Source: Kalmusia sp. IMI 367209 (lineage: Eukaryota > Ascomycota > Dothideomycetes > Pleosporales > Didymosphaeriaceae). Taken from it: a stretch of 64,000 nt of DNA. Shown here in pieces: positions 11,452-22,696 of the stretch; position 1 is the stretch's first letter; the number at the start of each line of letters is the position of its first letter. The translations under genes were made by a program, and so were the position numbers. The DNA lies in NCBI GenBank assembly GCA_027946365.1, contig JAPEUQ010000001.1:2418001-2482000 (forward strand). The letters run 5' to 3'. The notes under the pieces are model-generated. The model saw nothing but the letters and a program-made list of their open reading frames with translations, was not told where the DNA came from and did not search any database.

Positions 11452-13030
11452 TCAACCGGCCTGGTACAGACCAAGAGCCACAACATGCGGATTAATCATA
11501 GAAAGGTTGAACGGCGTAAGGAAAATATCCGAATCCGTCAAAGCAATGAACATGGTCCCATTTACAGCTGGGTCGCCCTGATATACCTCACCAGCAGGCT
11601 GGTAGGTGAACCCAGAATTCTCACCAGTCGTGGTCAAAGGAGTGTACGTCAAATTGAGCTGCGAGACCCAAGCAACGAACTGCGGCTGACCCGCCGAAGT
11701 CGAAGTGACATACGAGTTGTTTGGCCCGACAGCTTGGCCAGGCGCATCCCAAGTGAGGTTAACCTGCTTGCCAGGGAACGAAAGAGGCTCAGATCGGTTG
11801 CGCGATATCGCGGGGCCACAGTTGTAACCAGTTACATTCAGATTAACGCAAGATTCATCGGCGGGAATGTCCGAACGAGATGGATCGGCGGTACGATTTC
11901 CAACTGTCTCGTAATTGGCGGTATCGTTGGGGGAAAGGCGGTTCGGATTAGGCTGGTTTACCACGTGAAGAGCGGGTAGGTTCTGCCAGCTTAATCGCGT
12001 AGCATTCTCGGGACATGAGCTTATATAAGGGGCGAGGTAGGTCCAGGCCCAGGACTGGGGAATACCGGTCTCGAACCATACGGGCATGGCATGAAGGCCG
12101 AGCATTTGGCGGAAGGACATCTGCTGTCGAGCTTCGGTGGCAATGGATTGCGAAAGAAGGGTTGCGACTTCGCGGCTATCGAGATGAGACAGGAAGCCCC
12201 ACACGCCAGACTCGCCCCAACGAGTAAGTTTCTGATTAAAGTCGATGAATTCGCGGACAGTTCGGAATGGGTAGTTGTATGTGCACTGAGGAGGAGCAGC
12301 TTCGCCAAGCATGTTGCTTAGCAAAGTAGCATGTCCACTTTCCTGGACGGCCATAAAAGCGATGTAGGAACGGTCTTCGGCTGTAAGGCCCTCTGCGAGG
12401 AAGTCCTCTTCTGAAAATACGGCGAGGCCATTATTAAACAGATCAAGCTCAATCCACTCCTGATATAAGCCGAGCGCAATCGACTCGAAGTCAAAATCAC
12501 TGTTCACCATGTAGCGCGGTTCTGTGCCATTGGTCCCGGCGCCACCTGTAATCGTGAGTCATCTGAGCAATCGAAAGTGAAAGTACCGGGGCTTACCATT
12601 GGGCTGATACGGAATTGGTGCAGGGTTTTGAAGTAGACCATTGGAGTTGTAATATGTGGCTGTGGGGTTTGGAGGTAGAGGCTCGATAGCGGTAGCCAGG
12701 GTCGTTGGTGCTTGAACAGCTCCGGTCGTCGTTGGGGTACCTGAATAAGGCCCGTGGGAAGTGGCTCCAGTGAGATCAGAGCTCCGCCGTGGTGGTGCTG
12801 AGCCGGGTGTCGTGACAACAGCCCTAATATTTGTAAGTGAAATGCTACCAATCAATTGGTGTACTTACGTTGACCTGAGAGTCCGGGCCAAAACTTGTCG
12901 CTTGTGCGCCCGTAGGTTCGCTGACGGAGATAGGAAAATCGGCGTCAGAATAGCCAGGCACTTGAGGCGCTGGAGCAGCCACAACAAGCGCTGAGAACAG
13001 CGTCGATGCGTAAAAGGTCTTGGTGAGCAT
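11452..13030 (-). CDS. Rds1-like secreted protein with ferritin-like domain
   Basis: The ATG at 13030 is followed by a signal peptide (MLTKTFYASTLFSALVVAAP). Exon 3 (12545-11452) holds the ferritin-like domain, with helices around FDFESIALGLYQEWIELDLF and a QESGHATLLS motif, then an N-glycosylation-rich beta-type C-terminal half. Intron 2 (12596-12546, GTAAGC...ACAG) is clear. The first junction is awkward: the obvious GTAAGT donor (12868) does not restore frame with any nearby AG. A GTACAC donor at 12864 with the CAG at 12800-12798 does, giving 486 aa. The middle segment (PIPYQPNGG) and ferritin part match the Rds1 stress-response family known from fission yeast. Molecular activity is not established for the family. 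Confidence 0.8.
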
Positions 13031-14032
13031 TTTCGCAAACAGTCGAGGTCTGATGATGAAGGATATCAATTGGGGAACCGCAAATATTATATGCTGTGCT
13101 AAATCGCCTGCAACCTTGACTATACCTGCGAGGCCGGCGCGTCGTCTACGCGTAATGGCTGTTCAAAAATTTGCCTTGGTGATTTCCAATTGAGATGACT
13201 TCATGACATCGTCGAGTCGGTAAAATCGGCGGTAGGTAGCATTGGGTAACTAAAACTGGCCGCCACTGCAAGGGACCTGCACCTCAAAAAGTTCGTTCAA
13301 AGCAAAGCGTGGAGGTGGGTCCTCGGAAGAAAAGAACGGACAAATGAAAATCGATAGACGACGAATTGAGGTTGATCGATCTAGAACCGTTGTGGAGTGC
13401 ATAGTCTCTTAGGTATGGTTCAGGTGTGATGTAGACATGACATGCACGACTAAAGAGCGGCACTCATCGGATCCACAACAGCCTTGCCAACGCAATTGAC
13501 AAGTCATAGTGAACCTATGTCATTGCCACGGTCCTTTTAAGTGTGACAGCCTAGAACTGTGTGCGGGTTACACAGCGGTCCGCGGAGGCGCCATGCCAGT
13601 AATTTCGTTTTGCGCATAAATCTGGCCGCGTAAAGAGCCAGACTGCCGAAAATATGCAACCTGCGTGAGGGGATTTCAAAGATGCCGAAGTCGGTCTTCG
13701 GCTTCGTCGGTCGGGAATTCGAAACGATCCTAATCCGACATTGAGTCTGGAGTTTGACATTTGCTGTGAGAGATGATGGCGTTCAAGTGCTTACATAAAG
13801 TCGCACTATTTCGATGACGAAAGAATGCGACAGATCTTGGCATACATATTGAACAACACTGGGGTAGAGTTTGGGACACCGTAGAAATGGTGTAACATTA
13901 ATCACTTCAATTCAAGATAATTGCTCTCGTAAAGCTACCGAACCGTGGTAGTCAGCCGTAGTTTTGTCCACCTACACCCTTTAGAGCGGTTTTTCGAGAT
14001 GCATTGCAAACGTGAACAACACGCGTACTTGC
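13031..14032. other. intergenic, about 1 kb
   Basis: This is upstream of the Rds1-like gene and downstream of the Trm1 gene, both on the minus strand. It should contain the Rds1 promoter. I see no further gene. Confidence 0.5.
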
Positions 14033-16199
14033 TTACTTTGCGCGAGACATGGGACCCCAATTCTCCCGTGGAGCAATTTGGTAGCGCACATACTTCCCCC
14101 TATCAAGATCTTTACCGAGTCGCTCGTCAAACTTGACATCGAATTTGGCATCCAAATATGACGGGTGATTCCCTTGTTCGCTGGTTTCTTCCCCCACGTC
14201 GTGTTCTGACTTTGTTTGTTCCGCATTCCGGCTAATCGCAACTGATCCATCCAAGGGTCTGTCCAAGATCTGTCTCGGGCTCATTGGTATGTTAGCGGTT
14301 GAGCTCTCAGCTGTTACAGCAATCCCTGGAGTTTGACCTTGCATCTCCTTCAATCCCGGTCGATGAGCACTCCCTTTCGACACAATAGCGTGACCTGCGC
14401 TAGTTGTTTTGAGTGGATTCTTCAACGGGGCTTTCTGGCGAACCCATTCAAGCATTATATGCCAGATGTCTCGCCATGATGCATCGGTCTTAATCGAGCC
14501 AGGTTTGCAGTGGCTCATAGTCACTTTAAACCCAGCATGGCGCAGAGCGCCTCGGAGTGCAGCAGTAGACGGCGCCGAACAATGAATGACTCTGGAGACT
14601 GAGCTGGGTATGAAGAAAAACGGATGGTGATCCAACTGTGCTGGGTCCGCTTTCGGAATTAGAGGTTCTAAGCGCTCTGGTTCTTTCCCTCTGCTAGTGT
14701 CATTCTCAACGCCGAAGGTTATCTCCTCTAGCGCGGTATGGAGCATGCCCTCGATGCGGTCTAAAGTGGGATACGTTGTACGATCGACTTCCTTCAATTG
14801 CGCTAAGACGCGCTTGATAAACTCGGGGTTGTGCAAGGGGCCACCATACATTGGGCCAGCCAACTACACAGATCAGTGAGGCATTCTTTTGTCAGAGGCT
14901 TGCACTTACATGAGTTTTGTATCCACAGTGCTCGCAATGTTCATTTGCGGACGGCCCGTGAGCAAATGAATGCTTCACAAATGTGCTGCCCTTCTTTCCT
15001 TTCTGTTCTCTATGCCGCGCCAGAAATTGTGTTTTCGAGGCTCCACAGCCAGCATCACAATGATACACCAACATAGTCTTCCCGGCAAGGAGTTTGACAT
15101 CGTTTGGTGATTTTCGCACTCTTACAAATACTCGAATATAGTAGTCGATAGAGAGAGAGAGGAGAGGTTCTATAGCCATGCCATACCTCGCAGCAGATGA
15201 CGCAATAGCATGTAGAACGAGACGAAGGCCACCTTCGTGGCAGGCGTCACCTATTAACGGCAGGCCTCCGTATGTTGAAAAGGTTTTTTCTAGGTAGCCA
15301 TGCGAGGCAAAAATAGCAGAATCCGTACAGGTAACGCAAAGCAGGCCATCATCATTGATGGCTTGTATAGCAGAGTCTATGAATGGAGAGGCAGTTCCAT
15401 AGGGATCGAGATCAATTACATCGAAGCCTTTCTTGTCACAAAAGCTGTACATGTATGCAATCGCATTGCCGGTGTGCGCTTGAATCTTGTCCTCAAGCTT
15501 GTTGTGTGTGACGTTCAGCGCAATGGATTGCGTCGCCTTTTCTGACATGTCGTTAGCTGTGACAGAAGTCACAAAAGGAATCTCCTTTGCGTATCGCAGC
15601 GCGCGAAGGCCGGTAGCGGAGAGCGCATCTAGGATGGTGAATGCAGGTTTCCAAGCCAATCGTGCCGGAGAGTCCTCGACTTCGGGGCCCGTTAAAATTG
15701 GCATTTCGATTTCAGCTACCGTCAAATCAGCAACATCATCTTGCATGCTTTTCCTTCGCTTCGCCGATGCCTCTTTCGCATCGGGTGGGGCCTCTGTATC
15801 ATCTAGCTTTCTCTTTTGCGCGGGAGCACCCTCAGGATAGTCCACAGAAGATTGCTCTCTGCGGTCACTACCATGGTTCGCTAATCTCTTCCTTTTCTTC
15901 TCAATCTTCTTCTTCTGCTGTTCGTGCCGCTCCGCCTTCCGCAGTACCGAATCCTCGCCGAACGTCTTGATAGCTAAGACGCTCAGATCACGGTTGAACT
16001 GCTGTATGGGGTTATAGAAGACCTGTTGTTTCTGGGTATCCTCCTTCGACATGCGCGGATCTGTAGAAGTGGGTATATCGTGGGGTACGAGAATGTGCGC
16101 CAGCCCCTCCTTGATCGTGGTATATTCCTTCCCTTCATGATGGACGCTCTGCCCAACGTGTGGTGGAGCTTCTATCGAGATATATTGCGCCTCCGACAT
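14033..16199 (-). CDS. TRM1: tRNA (guanine26-N2)-dimethyltransferase
   Basis: Two exons, 16199-14910 and 14863-14033, with a 46-nt intron (GTAAGT...GTAG), give 706 aa. Trm1 uses S-adenosylmethionine to make N2,N2-dimethylguanosine at position 26 of cytosolic and mitochondrial tRNAs. Visible family features are VFYNPIQQFNRDL near the N-terminus, the SAM-binding segment ILDALSATGLRALRYAKE, the catalytic DPYG at about residue 265, a CTD motif (VTCTDSAIFASHG), and a Cys-rich zinc-binding region (CDAGCG, then EHCEHCGYKTH). A basic insertion (QQKKKIEKKRKR) probably contains a nuclear signal. The open frame extends upstream without an ATG to a GTG at 16226, so I take the ATG at 16199. The long disordered C-terminal tail is common in filamentous fungi. 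Confidence 0.93.
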
Positions 16200-16837
16200 G
16201 CTCGCAAATGTTATCGGAAGGGACACTGAGATCGTCGGCGGGGTAACGTGTATCGCGCGCCGAAGGGAGCTATCGATGAGCCATTCGCGACAGATACGGC
16301 GGGCTGGTAGCGCACATAGAATGGGAAACCGGGTGATATATGCGGCCAGCTTTGACTAGCCTTTGTACGTGGTGAGGTCAATGAGCGGGACCCAAGCTTT
16401 AGAAAGGTAATTGAAAGGTGTGAGGTCTGCCATGGGAGCAGAGCTCCAAAACTTTTTAGCTCGGAATTAAGCTTAAATCTAGCGTCTTGGCACAAGGGTC
16501 TCGTATGCCCCGCAACTCAGGTACAGCTTCCCATCTCATCCATGGCTTGCAAATTTGCTCTTCGTTCCTTGTACACGTCATTTACGGGCACAGTGTGAAG
16601 GCGACATAGTTCCGGTCCTTTTCATTACAGAAAGGGCAGGTTCTGGCCGGCGGCGTGTTAACCATGCACTCCACTCCGGCAATACGACGGCTGCCTAACA
16701 GTAGCCCCCAAAACAGCAAATGTCTGACACCCCTGGAAGACGCTTAAAGGCTCATCAATACCCGCCGCTCGTGTCCTTGTATTGCTCGCACTTGTCGCAA
16801 CTACTTTTCTTCTGCTGTCTTGCTCAAAGATCACGCC
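16200..16837. other. divergent intergenic region
   Basis: This lies between the starts of Trm1 (minus) and the membrane-protein gene (plus) and presumably holds both promoters. A minus-strand frame at 16495-16211 overlaps the Trm1 start in another frame and looks non-coding. Confidence 0.5.
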
Positions 16838-18128
16838 ATGGGTAAATTAAACCCATCGTCCGCTCCATATCGCGACGATCCCGATGCCGTGTCGCTACAC
16901 ACAACACCTGACGACTATACCTACGACGATGCCCCCGAGATCGAAGGCCTGCCTCCCTCGTATGCCGACAGCCAGGGCTCGAGTTCTGTTGCCGAGCTTG
17001 CGCCTATCGTCCATCAGATTCCACCTCCATCGGGACGGAGTGATCATACGAACAATGTGACGCTGAAGATGGGGAAGCCGCAGGTGCCGGAGACGCGAAC
17101 TTTGAGCGATTCAAGGTTTGACACAGATCCAGTCTATCTTGAGGATGGCATCCGCTCGCTTGCCCAAGAGGCTCCCTTTCCATTGGCCTATATCATGGGA
17201 ACACATCGGGAGACGATCAGACGGGGCGATAAGAAAGAGACAAAGGATGTTACCGATTTTAGAATTGTCATCGATCTCCAGCAATACTTGCGGTCCCCTC
17301 TTGATCGCAGAGGTATTTCTGAGATGACAATTAGAACCGTCGAGAACAGCGAGAAGACGTACCGTGGGACCATTATGAAGCATCGAGCACCTGGATTCAA
17401 GCAGGACATAGAAGTCGGTAATTCGCCGCCTGGACTCAACGAGTGGTGTCATCTGTATTGTGCATCACCTAGGATGCTAAAAATCTTTCGTTTGCGCCGC
17501 GTCGTACGTGACCGAAAAGCACTCAAGCCAGCTTCTCCGACTAACATTATATCCATAGGTGACTGGCTTTGACCAAGACTATCTCACGAAACGTATCGAA
17601 GGGCTGATTCGCAGCACCAACTATCGAGGACATATCAGCGTGACTTTCCCAATAGAAAACCAGAATGTCGACATATATACATCGAACCGCATCAATCAAT
17701 GGCGCCTGACGACTTGGATACGTTGGATCTTCTACTTAACATTTCTGTGGATCTTTACTTGGCCCTCGCTCTTCTTTGCGACCAAGCGCTATTCCATCGT
17801 TCGTGCAGAATGGGCTTGGTCGACTGCTGATGGCAGTGGCAATAAGCGCTATACCACTATCAGCGAGGAGCAGTGGTTTGAGAAGTGGCACGTAGGTATT
17901 AGACGTCTAGTTTTAGATCGTTTCCAGGGTGAAGCGAGTGATGAGGTACTGGCTGGCGTAATTGCTAGACCTGAGGATCCGCCCATGCCGGGGACTATTC
18001 GTACTGGCCATTCAGGAGTGGACACAACTGTCAATCTGCTCACTCAAGGCTTTCAAGTCGCACGGTCTCTATCTCAAGGAGGCAATCTTGGCCGCGGTGT
18101 TCAAGGAGGATGGGGATATGACACCTGA
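16838..18128 (+). CDS. conserved fungal membrane-associated protein, unknown
   Basis: Exons 16838-17503 and 17559-18128 with a 55-nt intron (GTACGT...ATAG) encode 411 aa. The start has a strong context (GCCATGG). The N-terminal 100 residues are disordered and carry a PPSY motif (GLPPSYADS). A globular domain follows (FRIVIDLQQYL, GTIMKHRAPGFKQDIE, EWCHLYCASP). After the splice comes a region with RSTNYRGHISVTFP and a hydrophobic hairpin (WIRWIFYLTFLWIFTW and on). The C-terminus is Gly-rich. This architecture recurs in filamentous ascomycetes as an uncharacterised protein. The PPSY could be bound by a WW-domain ubiquitin ligase such as Rsp5, which is inference. The hydrophobic stretch suggests one or two membrane passes. 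Confidence 0.8.
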
Positions 18129-19516
18129 AGGACAGCGAGATGAAAGTTACCCTACTCCTTCGCGCCTTGCTCATATTCACATTTCATGGCGGAGGCTACT
18201 AGCAAACAATGGTGTCCAAGGGCTGTATGCTCGGAAACTATTACCTGCCGTCCAACCGGGGGCGTCTGGGGCTCTTGTTGATCTACCACTCCTGCATGTC
18301 TCCGTTTGATTTCTTACGTCTCCAGTCTTGTCAGAAATTTGAACACTTTTTTCATGCGCATTGGGTATCTTAGGGTGACTCGGTCCACGGTGAGTCTCCA
18401 AACCTATGATCAAAGTACTATTTATTTTTCAAACCGAATAGCTGAATTACAGTTATGAACGCTGCGGAAGTCTGAAGTGATGCAGATCATTACTCAAATC
18501 TAGCTCATTAAATGTACCCCATAAAACTCCGCTCCCGTGTGCATGTTTCAATGGCTCAGTCAGCAGGATCCTAGCATCGGATCAATACATGGCCTTTGGA
18601 GGGACTCAGCTCAGACATGACGCGTAAACCCATTCCACGACAGGTGTGTTCGTTCAATTCGTTCAAATGAGCCGTTCAAGTACTAGTTTCTCCTATCTCT
18701 TTCAGCTCTGTTAGAGAGGCCAGAATTTCAGAGGAACCTCACAAGAGAGTGCTTCGTGAGGCCATCATAAAATAGCAGTAACGAATGACTAGATCTTGGC
18801 TTTCGTATTATACATCCTGAGGTAACGCGCGCTCTAGGACTTGAACGGCTGATCCTAGAAGCCTAACGACATATTGCACTGAGTGACGCTCAAGCTTACC
18901 TAGAAGTCGGCTAAAAATACCTCGCCCCACAAAAACCGAAGGCGCAGCATATCCGCACACCATCATCAAAATATCACTTTTGCTTGAGCCACCTGATACC
19001 AATCTAGTCGATGTGATTCAACTGGCAATACCCGCATGGTATCGCCTCAAACAGTCGATAATCCGAGGAGCTTCCAGTGCTCCCTCATTGCGCACGATAG
19101 CACGTTTTCAAATCTTGTCTAGTACGTAGAACACGAGAAGCATCTGCATTACGTCCAACGAGGCCTGTTAGAGGATATTTGCGAGGCACATGCCTGCATT
19201 CGATATTCCGCTCAACTGGACGTTGCATTAGGAACCACCCGTAACCTTGTAGACTGACACCAGATGGCCCGAGCACAGTATTGTCGAACTAACAACGCAC
19301 AATAGCGGGTAGAACATTAAGTCGCGATACTACTAATTCCCACATCTGAGCCACTTGAGCCTCCGCCATGGTCACCTAAGTGGAATATTTAAATCCTCCA
19401 TCCACCCTTCCATCTCATCATTAAGCAACACTCAACGGCTTCAAAACAACGACAACTACATCCTCAAGTCATTCTAAAAACACTACGAACAACTTAATCA
19501 CATAAATACCACCACC
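18129..19516. other. intergenic, about 1.4 kb
   Basis: No supported gene lies here. A TATTTAAA box at 19386-19393, about 125 nt before the next ATG, is a likely TATA element for the small secreted protein gene. The leader just before that ATG is A/C-rich and T-poor, as in many highly expressed fungal genes. Confidence 0.45.
19386..19393 (+). promoter_or_regulatory. TATA-like element
   Basis: TATTTAAA lies about 125 nt upstream of the ATG at 19517. Position and sequence suit a fungal TATA box for the small secreted protein gene. Confidence 0.4.
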
Positions 19517-19974
19517 ATGCAGATCGTAGCCTCCACTATCCTCGCCCTCTTCGGTGCTGCTGCTGCCCTCCCATCAAGGAACATTCAAGCTCGCGACGGC
19601 ATCACCGTAACTTTCTATCCCGAGGCGAACTTTGGGGGAGAGCCTGTTGTTGTCTCCGACATCGCCGCCGATCAGTGCCAATCGGTTCCCGCGGAGATCG
19701 CCGGCAATGTCGGCAGCATCCAAGTTGCAAATGGAGCCCTTTGTAGGATCACTTAGTAAGACGGTTCAGTCATAACTAGACGGATCAATGGACTGACCTT
19801 ATTGCAGTACTGCAGATACCTGCACTGTCCACGGAGACGCGTTCGTCTTCCCCGACGAGCCGGCCACGGACCTGCACAACTTCCCCCGACCCTGCCACAG
19901 GAGAGACCATCGACGCAGGCTCCAAGTTGACCAGCTTCCTTTGCCAGGGTTGCACAGCTTGCACTAGCTCCTAG
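19517..19974 (+). pseudogene. small secreted beta/gamma-crystallin-like protein, frame broken at a C run
   Basis: Exon 1 is 19517-19755, the intron 19756-19807 (52 nt, GTAAGA...GCAG), and exon 2 starts at 19808. The signal peptide MQIVASTILALFGAAAALPS is followed by a Greek-key signature (FYPEANFGGE, matching Y-x4-F-x-G) and Cys-containing strands typical of single-domain crystallin-like secreted proteins. In exon 2 the expected frame runs to about 19889, then shifts after the run of five C (TTCCCCCGAC). As written, translation ends at 19967 (132 aa) with a basic, non-matching tail. The +1-shifted frame instead gives a Thr/Gly-rich segment ending in a Cys-rich motif (CQGCTACTSS) and a stop at 19974. 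Either one extra C was inserted (mutation or sequencing error) or the native C-terminus is the basic one. Confidence 0.6.
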
Positions 19975-21556
19975 GAGATCCATTTGACGTGTTTGGAAGG
20001 GGGGTGAGTGAAGATATGGAGACGACGGTAAAGCACCTTAGCGATGCATTTGACGGAGTCGATCTTTTGTGCATTGAACGGCACGATTATTGACGACCTT
20101 CCTTTGATGGAATACTACTATATTTCACGACACTCCTTCATGATAATAATGAATAATACAAAATCAGCGTTAGTGGGTGTTTACCCGAACATCAAGAGGA
20201 CTTTCGGCGCACAGTGCTAGTCTAAACATTTGTTGGTGCATCGTGAATTGATTCGCATTGGAACATCAACACGTGAGCATTACCTCAGCGCAGATACCCT
20301 CGAACTATATGACGTGTATCACTATTGTGTTCAATTTTAACAAAAGGCGTAGACAGCCTGAAAAAATAGTAGACGATAAGGGTAGCAAAGGCTCTTCTTC
20401 TGCGTTATATAAATACTTTGCTTCTACGCCGATGCAGAGCTAATCGAAAAGTCATTCTACGGTTACCCTAGAAGGAGTGAGACGCTCCAAGACCCAAGTA
20501 TTTTCTCTTATTACGAGTAAGAATGCTTTCCTCGTGCACCTAGTTTTAGCGTCTCTGAGCATGGGCACTACGAGAAAGATCGAGTTCAAGCGACAGATCA
20601 TGATGGATGTCTTGTTTCAGTGTCGAAGTATACTTTGGTCCCGCTTTAATTTGTTCACCGGAGTTTTAATCTATTTCTTCTCTCCTTGATACCGTTTAAA
20701 CACCGACACCGACGACGATCTTCCTATATAGACAGCATGCTTAGCACCTACCGCAGAATCTCAGTAGCTGAATCTTTTGTAGATTTAAACTTTTTACCAA
20801 ACTTGTGTGATGGACCTTCCTCTATACATTCGAAATTGAACAGCTATGGCAATAGGCTGTTACGGTGATTAAGAGCGTAAACATTGTTTGCAAACAGTCG
20901 ATACTTGTAACGAAACTCGTCTGTTCTTCCATAGGGACTACACTTCAAAGTGCATGCTCTATACATGTCACATGTCACAGGCTATTAAACGACTGCAGTC
21001 GGCCGATAGTGTCAATATATTGCAGCCCTCAATGATTCGTAGAGATGTAGACTGTTTAGAGATCAATGACTCAGTCTTGTAAGCTCGGCTACTAGAATTT
21101 GTCTAAGTCCGCGTACGACTACCCTGGCAACATCCCTTTTCGGTATTTGAGCATACTGTACTATGTTCTCTTTCTGCAGCTTGTCTTCGGAACGAGCGGA
21201 TTTGCCGAATACTGATTTCTAATCGAAAGAGTTTTCGGATATTACCTCCTAGTATTCGCCCGTTTCCCTTTCTTATACACCTTAGTTTAATCTGACATCA
21301 GCGGTCAAGGCACGAGAGCATATAAAGAATACAAAGAGCGTTACATTCGTAAAACTAGGCCGTCATAATGTTTTCAACAGGTGTACAGACCATGCGGATA
21401 CAGATCATTATCCCGGCGCTTTCCCCGACGCTCGCTTCCAGCGCTATGTTGAATAGGTGCCGTGTTGACGAGGCAGATCGAACATATGTACCAGAATCCA
21501 AAGCTTGGTCCTGAAAGACCAACGCCATAGTATCGACAATATCGCCCTCACACGCC
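19975..21556. other. AT-rich gene-free stretch
   Basis: About 1.6 kb of AT-richer sequence with only short frames that lack domains or splice partners. No transposon ORF or repeat boundary could be recognised by eye. Confidence 0.5.
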
Positions 21557-22110
21557 TTATATATCCCGAATCGGATCATACGGTCTCGACTGCGTCATCT
21601 GGAACCCCGAGCCCGCGGCCCCGGCCGTCGAATTCCTCTTAGGAACACATGTTTTATTGACTACAGCCTTGTATCAGTTGAGCATCAGATGACATTTCGG
21701 GACTTTCGGAACCTACCTGCCCACTGCTTCACATCCCGGATACATATCGACATGCGCCAGCGTATGATGTCCTCGCCCAGCTCGGGAATGCCCTCCCTCC
21801 TCAGCTGCCCATTAATGCTCTCGCACACGCGGTTCTTCTCGTACGCGGGGACATTCGTCCAGTTCCACTCGGGATGCTGGCTTGCCAATCGCCTAGCTTC
21901 CTCTTTGGCAAAGGCCTATATCAATCCCGGTTTCATATCAGCAAGAGATCTGACGACGGGGACCGAACGGCGGCGGTGAGAGCACTCAGCCCAGGGAAGA
22001 CGGGTCGGGTGACGTACATAGAATTTGGCCCATTGCTGCCAGTCGAGGCCGCTTTTTGCACGGGCTTCTTCGGCGGTAGCAGTGGTCAAGAGCCACGAGC
22101 ACTGGGGCAT
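21557..22110 (-). CDS. small spliced protein of 131 aa, unknown
   Basis: Model: exon 1 22110-22018, intron 102 nt (GTACGT...ATAG), exon 2 21915-21717, intron 56 nt (GTAGGT...GTAG), exon 3 21660-21557. All phases close and the final stop is TAA at 21559-21557. The protein begins MPQCSWLLTTATAEEARAKS. It has a helical charged middle (FAKEEARRLASQHPEWNW) and a region with many Arg and Ile, then ends with a Gly/Ala-rich tail and RPYDPIRDI. There is no signal peptide or transmembrane helix. I recognise no family. The consistent splicing argues for a real gene, but expression data would be needed for certainty. Confidence 0.5.
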
Positions 22111-22696
22111 GGTGCACGGCGCAAGGGTTGTTCGGTGTCGAGTTTAGGCGCCGATATTAGCGCGCCTAAAGTCGTGTGCTAGGCAAAATGGGGCCGTGAT
22201 GGCGGGGATAAGCGAGGGTCATCCTGTCAATTTGGTGGATGTCTCTCCGCAATCGTGGTCCGCACTTCCGACTATCTTGAGATAGCTACTGTATTCGAAC
22301 GCTTCGGGACGCGGATGTCATCGGCCTGCCTTGGAAAGGAATCCGAAGATTGCGATTGTCGCCGAAGGTGCACATGATTACGCCACAGACATGAACTAGA
22401 AGACATTTCAGGTGGAAACATGGATGAACTGGGATGAATCTACCCTGAGCACTTTCCAAATCAGGAAGAAGAGACAAAACCTGCGGTGCGACGACCTCCC
22501 AAGCGAAGACAGAAATCAAACACATCACACCCCCCTGGTCCTGAAACACGTCTAGGGCACGAGCAACACCATCGGATACCTACTACCGTCTATTCACCAG
22601 CTCACTTTATCTTTACAAGATCGCACATCCTCACTCCTTCCACTCCGCCTTCCCCTCTCCCTTCTCGCCCTCCCCACTACCCTTCCCCAAATGGAT
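22111..22696. other. intergenic, promoter of small gene / 3' side of permease
   Basis: This separates the start of the 131-aa minus-strand gene from the 3' end of the permease gene. From about 22600 the plus strand is pyrimidine-rich. No gene is supported. Confidence 0.45.

Noticed and set aside
16211..16495. Minus-strand frame overlapping the Trm1 start, considered as a mitochondrial presequence
   Set aside because: It is in a different frame from Trm1 and no splice joins them.
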